A stretch of 64,000 nucleotides of DNA from Chitinophagaceae bacterium (GCA_016787065.1 JAEUVD010000018.1:124001-188000); one strand, 5' to 3'. Counted from the stretch's first letter, positions 1 through 9,500 are shown. Notes: a model not told the origin generated them from the letters alone. Translations and numbers: made by a program.

Positions 1-1398
1 CAAAAATGCCAGATCATCGGCATAGGCTCTATTCTTGATTTCTCCTAAACAATAGGAATGACCATAAGCACCAGGTTGGATAACGTGTAATTTCAATAAA
101 GCTTCTATATTCTGTTCAGCTAGTTGAAGCCAAGTTGTATTGTTACAATAAATGGAGGCAACGATAAGCGATTTGCTCATGAGCGCATTCCAACCAAGTA
201 GCACCTTGGTATCGGTTAAAGGTGGTATTCGTTTCTGCCGAAATGTAAGAAGTTTCTGAAGTAAGGGTGTGAGATCCTGCGTGAAATTTTCAGGTTGGAG
301 CAAAGAATATAGAATGTTACCTCCTTCCCAATTCCCTTCCGGAAGTACATGAAAGTAACCATGAAACTGTTCAAAGTCGGCTCCCAAAAAGGCTTGTAGT
401 TCTTCGTAAGTCCAACAATAATATTTCCCTTCCTCGCCTTCACTATCCGCATCCTGTGCTGCATAAAACAACCCTTCCTTTGATGTCATTTCCCGTTGTA
501 ACCATGCAACAGTTTCCTCACAGATTCTTTTATAGTGCTCCTTTCCGGTTATTAAAAAAGCATATGCATATAGTTCCAGTAATAAGGCATTATCGTAAAG
601 CATCTTTTCGAAATGCGGAATCTTCCACGCTTTATCGGTACTATATCGTGCAAAACCTCCACCAACATGATCATACAAACCTCCTTGAGCCATGGCATTT
701 AAGCTATGAAGTACATGATCTAAACAGCTTTTGTCGCCTGATACTTGATAATACTTTAATAGGAACTGAAGGGAATGCGTTGATGGGAATTTAGGGGCAT
801 AACCAAATCCACCGTCTTCCAAATCTGCTTGTGCCATGATTTTCTTTGCAACATCTTCCAAAATAAAATCTGAGGCAACATTGGAGTTAGGTTTAGCCAT
901 CTTCTTACGTTGCATATGCTCCACAAGTCGCTGAGCTTGTGTATTTACCTCATCTGGATTCTGACGAAAAAATTGAAAAACGTTCACAAGCACTTCCTTC
1001 CACGAAGCTCTATTGTGCATTCGTTGCGGTGGAAAATAAGTTCCACCATAAAATGGCTTTTTATCGGGCGTTACAAAAACATTTAAAGGCCAACCACCAC
1101 TGCCTGTCATGGCTTGAACGGCATCCATATAAGCATGATCTATATCCGGATATTCTTCCCGATCCACTTTAATACATATAAAAAGTTCGTTCATTAGGTC
1201 AGCTACTTCGTTATTACTGAAGCTTTCATGTTCCATAACATGACACCAATGACAACTAGAATATCCTATACTTACCAAAACCGGTTTGTTTTCACGTAGC
1301 GCAACCTCAAAAGGCTCTTCTCCCCAAGCATACCAATGAACAGGGTTATCTTTATGCTGTAATAAATAAGGTGAACTTTCTTTTCCTAAGCGATTCAT
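1..1398 (-). CDS. Thioredoxin-fold DUF255 (YyaL/SSP411-type) protein, 3' end cut by window edge
   Basis: The frame is open from an ATG at 1398 to the left edge, giving 466 residues with no stop, so the C-terminus lies outside the window. The N-terminal part is a thioredoxin-like DUF255 domain with a CHWC redox motif (Cys49, Cys52) inside [14 protein letters not shown], followed by [16 protein letters not shown] and GGTYFPP, which are hallmarks of this family. Residues after about 190 ([26 protein letters not shown]) match the alpha/alpha-toroid part, related to N-acylglucosamine 2-epimerase folds. The family is widespread, probably cytosolic and of unsettled function; a thiol-redox or sugar-related role is inference. 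A TAGATTTG box sits 4 nt before the ATG. Confidence 0.93.
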   Translation of the reverse strand, partial: MNRLGKESSPYLLQHKDNPVHWYAWGEEPFEVALRENKPVLVSIGYSSCHWCHVMEHESFSNNEVADLMNELFICIKVDREEYPDIDHAYMDAVQAMTGSGGWPLNVFVTPDKKPFYGGTYFPPQRMHNRASWKEVLVNVFQFFRQNPDEVNTQAQRLVEHMQRKKMAKPNSNVASDFILEDVAKKIMAQADLEDGGFGYAPKFPSTHSLQFLLKYYQVSGDKSCLDHVLHSLNAMAQGGLYDHVGGGFARYSTDKAWKIPHFEKMLYDNALLLELYAYAFLITGKEHYKRICEETVAWLQREMTSKEGLFYAAQDADSEGEEGKYYCWTYEELQAFLGADFEQFHGYFHVLPEGNWEGGNILYSLLQPENFTQDLTPLLQKLLTFRQKRIPPLTDTKVLLGWNALMSKSLIVASIYCNNTTWLQLAEQNIEALLKLHVIQPGAYGHSYCLGEIKNRAYADDLAFL

Positions 1399-1402
1399 GG
1401 TG

Positions 1403-1410
1403 CAAATCTA
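1403..1410 (-). promoter_or_regulatory. -7 promoter box (TAGATTTG) of the DUF255 gene
   Basis: Exact match to the Bacteroidota -7 consensus TAnnTTTG, reading on the minus strand, with only 4 nt between it and the ATG. A TTG lies 16 nt upstream as a possible -33 element. Confidence 0.6.
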
Positions 1411-1435
1411 GGAACATTGCCTAGCACAACGGGTA

Positions 1436-2089
1436 CTAACGTTTCCCCAATCCATAGAGTAGATAAAGGTTAAAATCTACTTGTGTATTTCGATCGCCCC
1501 TACCATAACCGGCCAAATAAGGTGGTGGAAATTTTTGCACCGAATTTGGATTGACCAAACTTTTCATGCGCATATTCCAACCTAAAAAGATATTCTTCTT
1601 TACCTCCAAACGAAAACCTCCGGTTAGTTCAATCCAATGCGCCATGAAATTCTGAGAACCTATCGAACTGGAAGCCGGCCCCCAAAGGGGATCATAAATA
1701 GTTATACTTGCCGGATTCCGATGCACACGGGAAAGTGCATAACGTAAGCCAATAAATGCATTGTCTTTATCGCCTAAAAAATCGGGCGTAAAAAAAGGAT
1801 GATCTACACCCAATCGAAGAAAGGTATTATTACTCGAATAATTCAAGTAATCATTGTTGGTTTTCGCCGTACCAAATCCTAATTCTGTAACTAGGTTTAT
1901 CGATTTCGAATAATTGACATCGAGTTGCATTTCGTACGATGAATTACCTTGTTGAAACAATCCGGTAATAGGTTTGAAGAGATCGATACCTACTCGGTAA
2001 TACGTAAAAGACTTTGTTGCAATAGAATCTGTTTTTGCCATTACCAATACGGGAAGAAACATATAAAAAAACAGCAACAATCGCATCAT
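1436..2089 (-). CDS. DUF6048-like outer-membrane beta-barrel protein
   Basis: 217 residues with a cleavable signal peptide (about residues 1-18, ending VLVMA). The rest alternates short hydrophobic strands with polar turns and ends in LYLLYGLGKR, as expected of a small outer-membrane barrel. The length, the phrases FIGLRYALSR and WIELTGGFR, and the position directly behind a short lipoprotein match my memory of the DUF6048 family of Bacteroidota. The ATG overlaps the stop of the upstream lipoprotein by 4 bp, so the two are translationally coupled. Function unknown; an envelope complex with the lipoprotein is inference. Confidence 0.8.
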   Translation of the reverse strand: MMRLLLFFYMFLPVLVMAKTDSIATKSFTYYRVGIDLFKPITGLFQQGNSSYEMQLDVNYSKSINLVTELGFGTAKTNNDYLNYSSNNTFLRLGVDHPFFTPDFLGDKDNAFIGLRYALSRVHRNPASITIYDPLWGPASSSIGSQNFMAHWIELTGGFRLEVKKNIFLGWNMRMKSLVNPNSVQKFPPPYLAGYGRGDRNTQVDFNLYLLYGLGKR

Positions 2090-2574
2090 AATTTTTTTAA
2101 TAGAATTCGGAGATGTTGTGTGTTTACGTTATCATCTACTGTTTCGTTGATTATCCAAACAGAATCGATAACCTGACGAGTATGCGTGACTTGCGTGAAC
2201 TCAAAATTGTATTGAAAACCACAAGCTACACTAACAAATTTTGGATTACGATTGGCGAATAGAATGAGGGTATCTAAGGTAGCGGGATTGGTTGTGGTCG
2301 TGTCTGATTGGAAAATATAGCGTGTACTATCTGTTTTAGACGACAAACGAAATGATGTTGATTTGCTATTGAAAATCGGAATAGCGTACATACTGTCTTG
2401 CGCTTGAAATAGAAGTAGCGACGCCGTTAACACACTATCGACCGGATTACCCAAACTATCTTTTGTAATGAAACCTGCTCTTGCCTGAACGCCTTGTGGC
2501 AATAAGCAAGTATCCTCCCTTTTACATGCTTGTAAAAAAAACAAACCGAACAACAAGGTAACAAGAATACGCAT
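2086..2574 (-). CDS. DUF6452-like lipoprotein
   Basis: 162 residues from ATG 2574, which is 1 bp downstream of the korB stop codon; a longer frame to 2607 would run into korB and is not favoured. The N-terminus MRILVTLLFGLFFLQACKRE has a lipobox (LQAC), so it should be a periplasm-facing lipoprotein. The mature part contains SLGNPVDS and a C-terminal half rich in beta-strand. DUF6452 lipoproteins are typically paired with DUF6048 proteins, and that is the arrangement here (4-bp overlap). Role unknown. Confidence 0.8.
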   Translation of the reverse strand: MRILVTLLFGLFFLQACKREDTCLLPQGVQARAGFITKDSLGNPVDSVLTASLLLFQAQDSMYAIPIFNSKSTSFRLSSKTDSTRYIFQSDTTTTNPATLDTLILFANRNPKFVSVACGFQYNFEFTQVTHTRQVIDSVWIINETVDDNVNTQHLRILLKKL

Positions 2575-2575
2575 G

Positions 2576-3574
2576 TTAGAGTACCGTCCAGGTTTCTTTA
2601 CCGGCAATGAGGGCTTGTAAGTTAGCCGTTTTTTTACTTTTTGCTTCCTTCAATTGATCATGAACTAATTGATCATATACAGGGCGTTCTTTAGCGTATA
2701 AAACTCCAAAAGGACGAGGTACTGCATCCGGTTGATCGAATAAGCGCACAAGCGTTTGTGCTTTGTAAATATCTTCTTCATCATGTATCCATAAATCATC
2801 AGCACTATACGCTTCCATATTCACTACCTCTGGTTTTAACCCATCTAATCGGATACCTTTTTTACCGTCATCAAACAGTAATGGTTTTTGATGCTCTACA
2901 AACAAAGCATGTTGTGGTTTGCTCGATTTTTCCGTGAAAATTTCGAAAGCCCCATCATTAAAAATATTACAGTTTTGATAAATTTCTAGGAAGGAAGCCC
3001 CTTGATGCGCATGACTTCTTCGAATCATTTCTTGAAGATGTTTCGTATCACGATCCATTCCGCGCGCAATAAAGGTGGCATCAGCACCCATGGCTAAAGC
3101 AGCAGGGTTGAATGGATGGTCTAAACTTCCATAAGGCGTACTTTTAGTAATCTTATGCTCTTCACTGGTGGGTGAATATTGTCCTTTGGTGAGTCCGTAA
3201 ATCTGATTATTAAAAAGCAGAATCTGAACATTCACGTTTCTGCGAAGCAAATGAATCAGGTGGTTACCGCCAATACTCAAGGCGTCGCCATCACCGGTAA
3301 CAATCCAAACACTTAAATCAGGACGAGAAATTTTCAGTCCACTTGCCACCGCAGTTGCTCTACCATGAATGGAATGCATACCATAGGTGTTCATGTAGTA
3401 AGGGAAACGACTGGAGCATCCGATTCCGGATATTATGGCAATATTTTCACGAGGAATTCCTAAGGTTGGGAGAACAGTTTGCACTTGTTTCAGAATACTA
3501 TAATCTCCGCATCCTGGACACCAACGCACTTCCTGATCGGTGGTAAAATCCTTAGCTGTTAAGGTAGCGCTCAT
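2576..3574 (-). CDS. korB: 2-oxoacid:ferredoxin oxidoreductase, beta (TPP-binding) subunit
   Basis: 332 residues, the usual length for the beta subunit of 2-oxoglutarate/2-oxoacid:ferredoxin oxidoreductases, which decarboxylate a 2-oxoacid to its acyl-CoA and reduce ferredoxin. WCPGCGDYSIL near residue 18 and the thiamine-pyrophosphate/Mg motif GDGDALSIGGNH (about residues 94-105) with NNQIYGLTKGQYSP are diagnostic. It heads a tight run: the next gene starts 1 bp after its stop. The alpha/gamma subunit (korA) normally lies directly upstream but here the upstream gene is an unrelated secreted cytochrome, so the partner must be elsewhere. A TACCTTTG box 4 nt before the ATG suggests its own leaderless transcript. 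Whether the substrate is 2-oxoglutarate or another 2-oxoacid cannot be told from the beta subunit alone. Confidence 0.93.
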   Translation of the reverse strand: MSATLTAKDFTTDQEVRWCPGCGDYSILKQVQTVLPTLGIPRENIAIISGIGCSSRFPYYMNTYGMHSIHGRATAVASGLKISRPDLSVWIVTGDGDALSIGGNHLIHLLRRNVNVQILLFNNQIYGLTKGQYSPTSEEHKITKSTPYGSLDHPFNPAALAMGADATFIARGMDRDTKHLQEMIRRSHAHQGASFLEIYQNCNIFNDGAFEIFTEKSSKPQHALFVEHQKPLLFDDGKKGIRLDGLKPEVVNMEAYSADDLWIHDEEDIYKAQTLVRLFDQPDAVPRPFGVLYAKERPVYDQLVHDQLKEAKSKKTANLQALIAGKETWTVL

Positions 3575-3578
3575 GCGG

Positions 3579-3586
3579 CAAAGGTA
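3579..3586 (-). promoter_or_regulatory. -7 promoter box (TACCTTTG) of korB
   Basis: Exact TAnnTTTG match on the minus strand, 4 nt before the korB ATG. No clear TTG -33 element is visible at the usual distance (a TTA lies about 20 nt upstream). Confidence 0.55.
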
Positions 3587-3641
3587 ACAGTAATTGACCT
3601 ATCCTCTAAATGGATTTTTTAGAATGATAAACTTGTTCGAA

Positions 3642-5204
3642 TTATTTAACTGTGAACACCTGTGATCGTCGGTCGTTACCTGCTTGAATCGAAATTAAGT
3701 AATTGCCCGTTTTCAATCCCAAATTTGAATTAGCGAGTTGAAAATCCTTGTTGCCGGAGGATAAACTTCCTAAGGATTTCGACCAAATTTGATTACCCAT
3801 CATATCGGTTATGCCTATTTTCACGAACTGCGCGGTTGCCAGTGTAAATGATATGTTGAGGGTTTCTTCAACCGGGTTAGGGTGAATTGAAAATTCAGGT
3901 ATAGCTGTTATTCGATCTAAACCAGTTGGGAAAAACAACGGATCATTGAGTAACAAATTCTCAATGTTAATATTCTCATCGCCTGATTGATAAATGCTAT
4001 ACAAAAAGGAATCGAACAGCATTTCATCATTTGTATTCGTACCGGCAATAACAGGCACGTTTGGATTTGGCGTGTTCGGGTTGTTTATGGTATTATCAAA
4101 CTCGTGAATGCCATACAATTTATAGGTAGCCGGAATTTTCTGCAAGTTCTTGAATATGTATTGTCCTTGCCAATGAAAATCCCAAGTTGGAATACGCACT
4201 AAAGGTATTGTATCGGTTCCTTTATAGGCATAATTAATAATACTCGTACAAGTTTGGTGTGAATGCGGGAAACAGGCGAAGGCAGAAACGTCAACAGGTA
4301 AGCCTGCATTACCGGCAGGATATTTAGCAGAAGCAGTTAACGTGCCATTGGCCGGAATCACAAAACTCCAATTTTGCAAGGCTGTTTCGAAAAGCATGGG
4401 TCTGATACCGGTTTCATTTAATGGATACAGAAAAACACGCAATTGCCCCTGAACAAGTTGTCCGGAGGTACCTTCGGGAATATGAAGTTGAAATGACATT
4501 TTTGAACCTTGTTTCAATCGGAAACCAAATTTAGCCGGCGGTGTAAATGGCAATACCGTAGGCCCCATGCCCGGTGCGAAATCGCCAATATTTATTTGTC
4601 CTTGAAAGTTATAACAGCCGCCACTTAAGTCATCCACAGCGGTTCCGGTAGTATCGATTGTAATTACGGCATGGTGCACCAGCGCTGCATTATCCGGAAT
4701 AAATTCAAACGCTCTGATATAACGATCTTGCGTAATGTTAACCGGCACATTAACACATACATAAATATCCTGTGTAGAAGCGGTACTGGTAACTGCTGGT
4801 AAATTCAGCACCAAATCGGGCGTTCCATAGAGTTGAAAATTTCCATAAGAAGGTGGTGGTGGTGCGAGTGTGGTATCGCCAGCCTGCATACCGTTTGAAA
4901 TCCAGTTCAGCAGGGCTGTTTTATCGGAAGCACTTAATACTCGTTCTTTAACGTAATGCCTGTACGTAGGATCAGCAGGCCAAGGTGGCATGTTTCCATT
5001 TTGAATGGCGTTGGATGCGTTGTTCCCCCAATTCAACCAATCCATATAACCCGTAAGCGAAAAACAAACACCTCCACTATGATGACAGGATGTACAGTTG
5101 TTATAAATAATGGGTGCTACGTCCTTAAAGGTTTGAGCTTTAACAGAATGGATTTGACATAAACCCATTACGAAAAGTATACCTAGAAATAATTGTTTGC
5201 GCAT
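3642..5204 (-). CDS. Secreted cytochrome c / PHM-like copper monooxygenase-fold protein with T9SS sorting domain
   Basis: 520 residues with a signal peptide ending VKAQ (about residue 24). One haem c motif, C37-T-S-C40-H41, begins a short cytochrome c domain (to about 110, including NGNMPPWPADP). Residues about 125-405 resemble the copper type II ascorbate-dependent monooxygenase (PHM/DBM) fold. The six copper ligands of PHM have counterparts at similar spacing: H177 and H178 (LVHHAV), H241 (FQLHIP), H314 and H316 (FPHSHQ), and M395 (NDEMLF). WDFHWQGQYIF and NNPNTPNPNVP are typical of bacterial members. The C-terminus (IHPNPVEETLNI to TVK) is a T9SS type A sorting domain, so the protein should be exported across the outer membrane. 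Substrate unknown; the real activity could be binding rather than catalysis. Confidence 0.85.
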   Translation of the reverse strand: MRKQLFLGILFVMGLCQIHSVKAQTFKDVAPIIYNNCTSCHHSGGVCFSLTGYMDWLNWGNNASNAIQNGNMPPWPADPTYRHYVKERVLSASDKTALLNWISNGMQAGDTTLAPPPPSYGNFQLYGTPDLVLNLPAVTSTASTQDIYVCVNVPVNITQDRYIRAFEFIPDNAALVHHAVITIDTTGTAVDDLSGGCYNFQGQINIGDFAPGMGPTVLPFTPPAKFGFRLKQGSKMSFQLHIPEGTSGQLVQGQLRVFLYPLNETGIRPMLFETALQNWSFVIPANGTLTASAKYPAGNAGLPVDVSAFACFPHSHQTCTSIINYAYKGTDTIPLVRIPTWDFHWQGQYIFKNLQKIPATYKLYGIHEFDNTINNPNTPNPNVPVIAGTNTNDEMLFDSFLYSIYQSGDENINIENLLLNDPLFFPTGLDRITAIPEFSIHPNPVEETLNISFTLATAQFVKIGITDMMGNQIWSKSLGSLSSGNKDFQLANSNLGLKTGNYLISIQAGNDRRSQVFTVK

Positions 5205-5346
5205 AGTGAATTCCTTGATTGGATAAAAATAGACAATTCATGTCAATCAAAGCGATGTTTTCTCAAAAACATTAATCTTAAAAATGCCCTTTTTACATTG
5301 GCCTGATTGGTCAGCAGTACGGCCAGCAAGGCAAATTCAGTAAAAC

Positions 5347-5354
5347 GACCTTTG
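5347..5354 (+). promoter_or_regulatory. -7-like box (GACCTTTG) before the TonB-type receptor
   Basis: One mismatch to TAnnTTTG and 4 nt before the ATG at 5359, matching the spacing seen at other genes of the window. Confidence 0.4.
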
Positions 5355-5358
5355 TGTA

Positions 5359-7740
5359 ATGAAAAAAATACTCTTTGTATTCTTTTGTTCGCCCTTCGCT
5401 TGTTGGGCAGAACGAGTAACCATTTCTATTCAAGATATAGCTAAGAAACCCATTGAAGTTGCAGTGGTCGTGTCAGACTCAAACCAACAATTCGTTGGAG
5501 GGGGTATGAGCGAACAAGGATTATTAAACCTGGAATTAGAACCAACGATGAACTATCATTTTCAATTCAGTTCTGCATCGTACGAACATCTCGACACTAC
5601 CATTCGCTATACTTCAGGTAGTACATTGACTTTCTATTTGGCCGAAAAAACAAACGCTTTAAAAACCGTTACTGTAAAAACAAGCAAACCTGTTTTTGAA
5701 AAAAGCGAAGAAGGCACGCGCATAAACGTACAGCAATCTATGTTATCAAAAAGCCCTTCGATGCAGGAATTAGTAAGTCGTTTACCCGGAATTGCCATAG
5801 TTCAAAACAAACTGCAATTGATTGGCAAAGGAGAATTACTCTTAGTAGTGGATGGCAAGGAAGCGACCTACGACATGCTACGTAGCATTCCACCAAATCA
5901 ACTAAAATCAATTGAAATTATTACGAACCCCGGCGTAAAGTATGATGCCAAAGGAAAAGCACTTTTGGTTGTTCAAACAAAAAAAAGTTATCGGCAGGGT
6001 GCATCGCTCATCCTTACAGAATCGCTACAATGGAATCGCGTTTTAAACCGAAAACCGTTGAGCGTGCTGTATAATACAACAGGTTTAGTGCTGAATATAC
6101 GAAAAGATAAATGGCTCTTTTCCTCTTCGTTCAATAATGAATACGGAATATCTTGGATGGAAAATAAATTTGAAAACCGTTTTACGTATCCCAATCAAGT
6201 GTACATCAATGATGGCTATTATACCGAGGATGCATTATCTAAAAAAGTATTCTATTATCGGTGTGGCATATCCTATAAAACCTCAAAGCGCAGCAGTATT
6301 TCTATCCAGTATGATGGCTTAGCGCACGACTTTGATTTAGAAGTTATGCAACATAGCGATTATCTTCTTCCTGAAGGTAAACGTACTACAATACATATGG
6401 ATAACGATGCGAATACGCGCCTTTCAAACAACTCTTTAAACATAAACTATTTGCTTGAATTAGATAGTACAGGAAGCAGCTTGTTTATAGCTGCACAAGC
6501 CAATCGTTTCCAAAACAAACTACTCGATCGTATACATGAACAGATTACGGACACCATCTTGAAAAAAAATAACTTCGACCGTATCAATGATAGTAAAAAT
6601 AGCATTTGGCTCTATACTTTTCAAGCAGACCATCGCATTAAACATAAACTACTGAGTTTGGAAAGTGGCATAAAATTATCGTATGCCAGTAATGAAGGGC
6701 ATATACGATTTCTTTCTAAACAGGAAGAGTACGCTCCGTTTGAAGAAGTATCTAGTAAAGCCAACGGTACCTTATATAAGGAAATTGTTCCGGCTGCTTA
6801 CAGCAACCTTCAATGGCACAAAGAGAAAGTAAATTTCAACGTTGGCCTACGTGCAGAATATTCCAAGGTTACGGATTACTCCTTTATTAGTAAGCAGAAA
6901 TTTATCGACACCTCGTACTTTAATCTTTTTCCATCGGCTAAACTAGCCTATACTATTTCTGGATCTTGGTCGGTGAATGCTTCATACTCACGAAAAATAA
7001 GCCGGCCAATTTACCAGGATTTAGATCCGTTTCTGTGGTACCTCGATTCACTAACCAGTATTCAGGGAAATCCTATGTTAAAACCTGAATATTTAAATCA
7101 ATATGAATTTCGATGTTATTACAAATCATATTTATTACGCACGTCATATACTTACGCAAATCAAACACAATGGGCTATTGGCAAACCCGGCAACCAAGGT
7201 TTAAATAGTTATGTGTATTTGAAAGAAAATATTCAACATCGCACAATTACTACCCTTGCTACCGAGCTGCCAATAAATTACAAAAAATACGCATCGTATC
7301 AAATCATTAGTTGGAATGTATATCGTTTCAGCGACAACCGCCCTGAATTCAAACCCACTAAACCCTCACCGCAGTGGTATATTTATTCGTTTCATCAGTT
7401 ACAACTTCCCTACAAATTCAGCACCGAATGCACCTTCGAATTTTACGGAGCCTCATCGGATGGATTCACTAAAAAGAACCCGTACTATTATGCCAGCATT
7501 GGCATTAGCAGAAGCATTTTGCGCGAACAGCTTGCTGTTCAAATCCTTTGGAATGATATTTTTCGCACCGCACAGTTACAAGGTGTTAGAACTTTAAATA
7601 CCATAACAACCAATTACAATCAGCGGTATTCAACAAACTATATTCGTATAGGATTAACTTGGAATTTCAATCGATTGATTCAATTCAATTATCAAAATAA
7701 ATCGGTGAATGAAAGCGAGTATAATCGTATTAAAAAATAA
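5359..7740 (+). CDS. TonB-dependent-receptor-like outer-membrane barrel protein
   Basis: 793 residues. A signal peptide (MKKILFVFFCSPFACWA) is followed by a carboxypeptidase-regulatory-like beta-sandwich (about 20-95) and a plug domain (about 110-205) containing ELVSRLPGI, LVVDGKEA and IEIITNPGVKYDAKG, all typical of the outer membrane beta-barrel family 3 group of TonB receptors. The remainder is a long antiparallel beta-barrel ending in LTWNFNRLIQFNYQNKS. No SusD partner or nearby TonB/ExbB genes are present, so a polysaccharide-uptake role is not supported; peptide, siderophore or small-molecule uptake is possible. It is divergent from the cytochrome/copper gene with a shared 154-bp promoter region. 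Confidence 0.85.
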   Translation: MKKILFVFFCSPFACWAERVTISIQDIAKKPIEVAVVVSDSNQQFVGGGMSEQGLLNLELEPTMNYHFQFSSASYEHLDTTIRYTSGSTLTFYLAEKTNALKTVTVKTSKPVFEKSEEGTRINVQQSMLSKSPSMQELVSRLPGIAIVQNKLQLIGKGELLLVVDGKEATYDMLRSIPPNQLKSIEIITNPGVKYDAKGKALLVVQTKKSYRQGASLILTESLQWNRVLNRKPLSVLYNTTGLVLNIRKDKWLFSSSFNNEYGISWMENKFENRFTYPNQVYINDGYYTEDALSKKVFYYRCGISYKTSKRSSISIQYDGLAHDFDLEVMQHSDYLLPEGKRTTIHMDNDANTRLSNNSLNINYLLELDSTGSSLFIAAQANRFQNKLLDRIHEQITDTILKKNNFDRINDSKNSIWLYTFQADHRIKHKLLSLESGIKLSYASNEGHIRFLSKQEEYAPFEEVSSKANGTLYKEIVPAAYSNLQWHKEKVNFNVGLRAEYSKVTDYSFISKQKFIDTSYFNLFPSAKLAYTISGSWSVNASYSRKISRPIYQDLDPFLWYLDSLTSIQGNPMLKPEYLNQYEFRCYYKSYLLRTSYTYANQTQWAIGKPGNQGLNSYVYLKENIQHRTITTLATELPINYKKYASYQIISWNVYRFSDNRPEFKPTKPSPQWYIYSFHQLQLPYKFSTECTFEFYGASSDGFTKKNPYYYASIGISRSILREQLAVQILWNDIFRTAQLQGVRTLNTITTNYNQRYSTNYIRIGLTWNFNRLIQFNYQNKSVNESEYNRIKK

Positions 7741-7770
7741 ATTGCATGCTGATTATATTATTAACTCCCC

Positions 7771-8370
7771 ATGAGTTCATTTACCTTTAAGGATGATATT
7801 ATGTTAGAAGATGACAAGGTTAAACTTTGTCCTTTACAACGTACCGATATACAATACCTCAAACTGTTTGCCGAACAAGAACCTCAACTGTGGAAATATA
7901 GTTTAGCGCAAATTAAGAATGTTCAAGACTTAGAAACGTATATTGATAAAGCGGTGCAAGCTAGAATCGATGAAAAGGAGTATCCGTTTATTGTTTACGA
8001 CAAAGAGAAAAAACGCTATGCGGGCAGTACACGATTCTATGATATTCAGCTAAGTTTTAGTACACTTCAAATAGGTTACACATGGTATGGTCATGAATTT
8101 CAGGGCACTTCAGTTAATAAGCGCTGTAAATTTCTTTTATTACAATATGCTTTTGAAACAATGCATATGGAACGCGTTGAGTTTCGTGCCGACGCGCGCA
8201 ATGAACGGAGTAAGCAGGCCATGGTTTCAATAGGTTGCACCCTAGAAGGAACACTTCGAAACCACTTACCATCGGCAGATGGTGGCCGACGAGATTCGAT
8301 CATTTTAAGTATTTTAAAAGAAGAATGGTTTGGTAATGTGAAGGAAAACCTATGGAAGAAGATATCCTAA
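7771..8370 (+). CDS. GNAT-family N-acetyltransferase (RimJ/RimL type)
   Basis: 199 residues, 30 bp downstream of the receptor gene. The order VKLCPLQRTDIQYL, KRYAGSTRFYDI, IGYTWYGHEFQGTSVNK, MERVEFRADARNERSKQAM, GCTLEGTLRNH follows the acetyltransferase 3 subfamily: beta-strand entry, acceptor strand, acetyl-CoA pyrophosphate loop (residues near QGTSVNKR, a variant of the usual Q-x-x-G-x-G/A) and the NxxSxxxxxxxG segment. It transfers acetyl from acetyl-CoA to an amine in the cytosol; the acceptor is not predictable. A second ATG lies 10 codons in (MLEDDKVKL) and could be the true start. Confidence 0.85.
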   Translation: MSSFTFKDDIMLEDDKVKLCPLQRTDIQYLKLFAEQEPQLWKYSLAQIKNVQDLETYIDKAVQARIDEKEYPFIVYDKEKKRYAGSTRFYDIQLSFSTLQIGYTWYGHEFQGTSVNKRCKFLLLQYAFETMHMERVEFRADARNERSKQAMVSIGCTLEGTLRNHLPSADGGRRDSIILSILKEEWFGNVKENLWKKIS

Positions 8371-8424
8371 ACATGATGGCCGGATTTGTCGTAGTTTAGT
8401 CGTTAGCATCTGGCAAGCACAAAC

Positions 8425-8432
8425 TACTTTTG
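8425..8432 (+). promoter_or_regulatory. -7 promoter box (TACTTTTG) of the GlxA-type regulator
   Basis: Exact TAnnTTTG match ending 4 nt before the ATG at 8437, which predicts a leaderless mRNA. No convincing TTG -33 element. Confidence 0.5.
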
Positions 8433-8436
8433 GACA

Positions 8437-9381
8437 ATGATTACAACGAACACAATAACCAAATTTGTTTTTTTAGTATTGCCGGAAATTCATTTGATGG
8501 ATTTAGCCGGACCCGATCAAACCATTCATGAAGCTATAGAGTATGGCGCCCCATTTGAAATTGAATATTGTGGTTTAACTGAAGCCATTATGTCCTCGGC
8601 GGGATTGCCTATTAGCAAACAAATTCATTTTAGTCATGTTCAACTCAAGGCCGGTGATTACCTCGTAGTGCCGGGTTCCAACCTATCGTTTATACTTTCT
8701 TCAGAATTTAAAAAGAATAAAGAACTGTTACTTTGGATACAAAAACAATATCAACAAGGTGTGCATCTTGTAAGTATTTGTGCCGGCGTATTTGTATTAG
8801 GTTTAGCGGATTTATTGGATGGAATAGAATGTACTACTCATTTCAAACGAACAACTCAATTACAACAACTTTTTCCGAAAGCCATAGTAAAAGAAAATAT
8901 ACTTTTTACCGAACAATCCGGTATTTTCACGAGTGCGGGAATTGCGTCTGGAATCGACTTAACCCTTCATATTGTAGAGCAGCGTTGCGGTGGATACTTT
9001 GCTCATAAAGTAGCTCGTGAATTAGTAGTTTATAACCGTCGAGAAGGTTATCAAATGCAGCATAGTGTGATGATGCAATTCAGAAATCATATTCATTCCG
9101 GCATTCACAATACGCAAGATTACATTATTGAACATATCGACAAAAAAATGTCGTTGTTTGATTTAGCTGAGATGGCATGTATGAGTGAGCGAAATTTTAC
9201 GAGAGTATTTAAAAAAGAAACGGGAGTTACCGTGAATGCATTTATTAATTCAATTCGTAAAGAACGAATTCAGCAATTAATGAAAAATAAAGACTTAAGT
9301 AAGAAACAGATTGCAACGCAAGTTGGTTTAGAAAGTGAGCGACAGGTGCTTAGGATTTTGAAAGGTGACATTGTAGTTTAA
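8437..9381 (+). CDS. GlxA-family AraC-type transcriptional regulator (DJ-1/PfpI domain + HTH)
   Basis: 314 residues. The N-terminal half (about 8-190) is a class I glutamine-amidotransferase-like DJ-1/PfpI domain with the nucleophile-elbow Cys in VSICAGVFVLG and preceding DYLVVPGSN. The C-terminal part (about 225-314) holds the two AraC helix-turn-helices: MSLFDLAEMACMSERNFTRVFKKETG and SKKQIATQVGLESERQ. It probably acts as a cytosolic activator that senses an unknown ligand. The second HTH ends in RILKGDIVV and lacks the usual closing G-x-S/T-P-x-x-Y-R segment, so the tail is somewhat shorter than normal. No clear target operon is adjacent. Confidence 0.9.
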   Translation: MITTNTITKFVFLVLPEIHLMDLAGPDQTIHEAIEYGAPFEIEYCGLTEAIMSSAGLPISKQIHFSHVQLKAGDYLVVPGSNLSFILSSEFKKNKELLLWIQKQYQQGVHLVSICAGVFVLGLADLLDGIECTTHFKRTTQLQQLFPKAIVKENILFTEQSGIFTSAGIASGIDLTLHIVEQRCGGYFAHKVARELVVYNRREGYQMQHSVMMQFRNHIHSGIHNTQDYIIEHIDKKMSLFDLAEMACMSERNFTRVFKKETGVTVNAFINSIRKERIQQLMKNKDLSKKQIATQVGLESERQVLRILKGDIVV

Positions 9382-9500
9382 ATATCCTATTTTCAAAACA
9401 CTTTAGACGAAGCATTAACCCTAATTATTAAGCGCTCAAGTATTTTCTGATAGAAATAAAATATTATGAAGTACGAGTCGTTCTTTTGGTAAGTATATTA

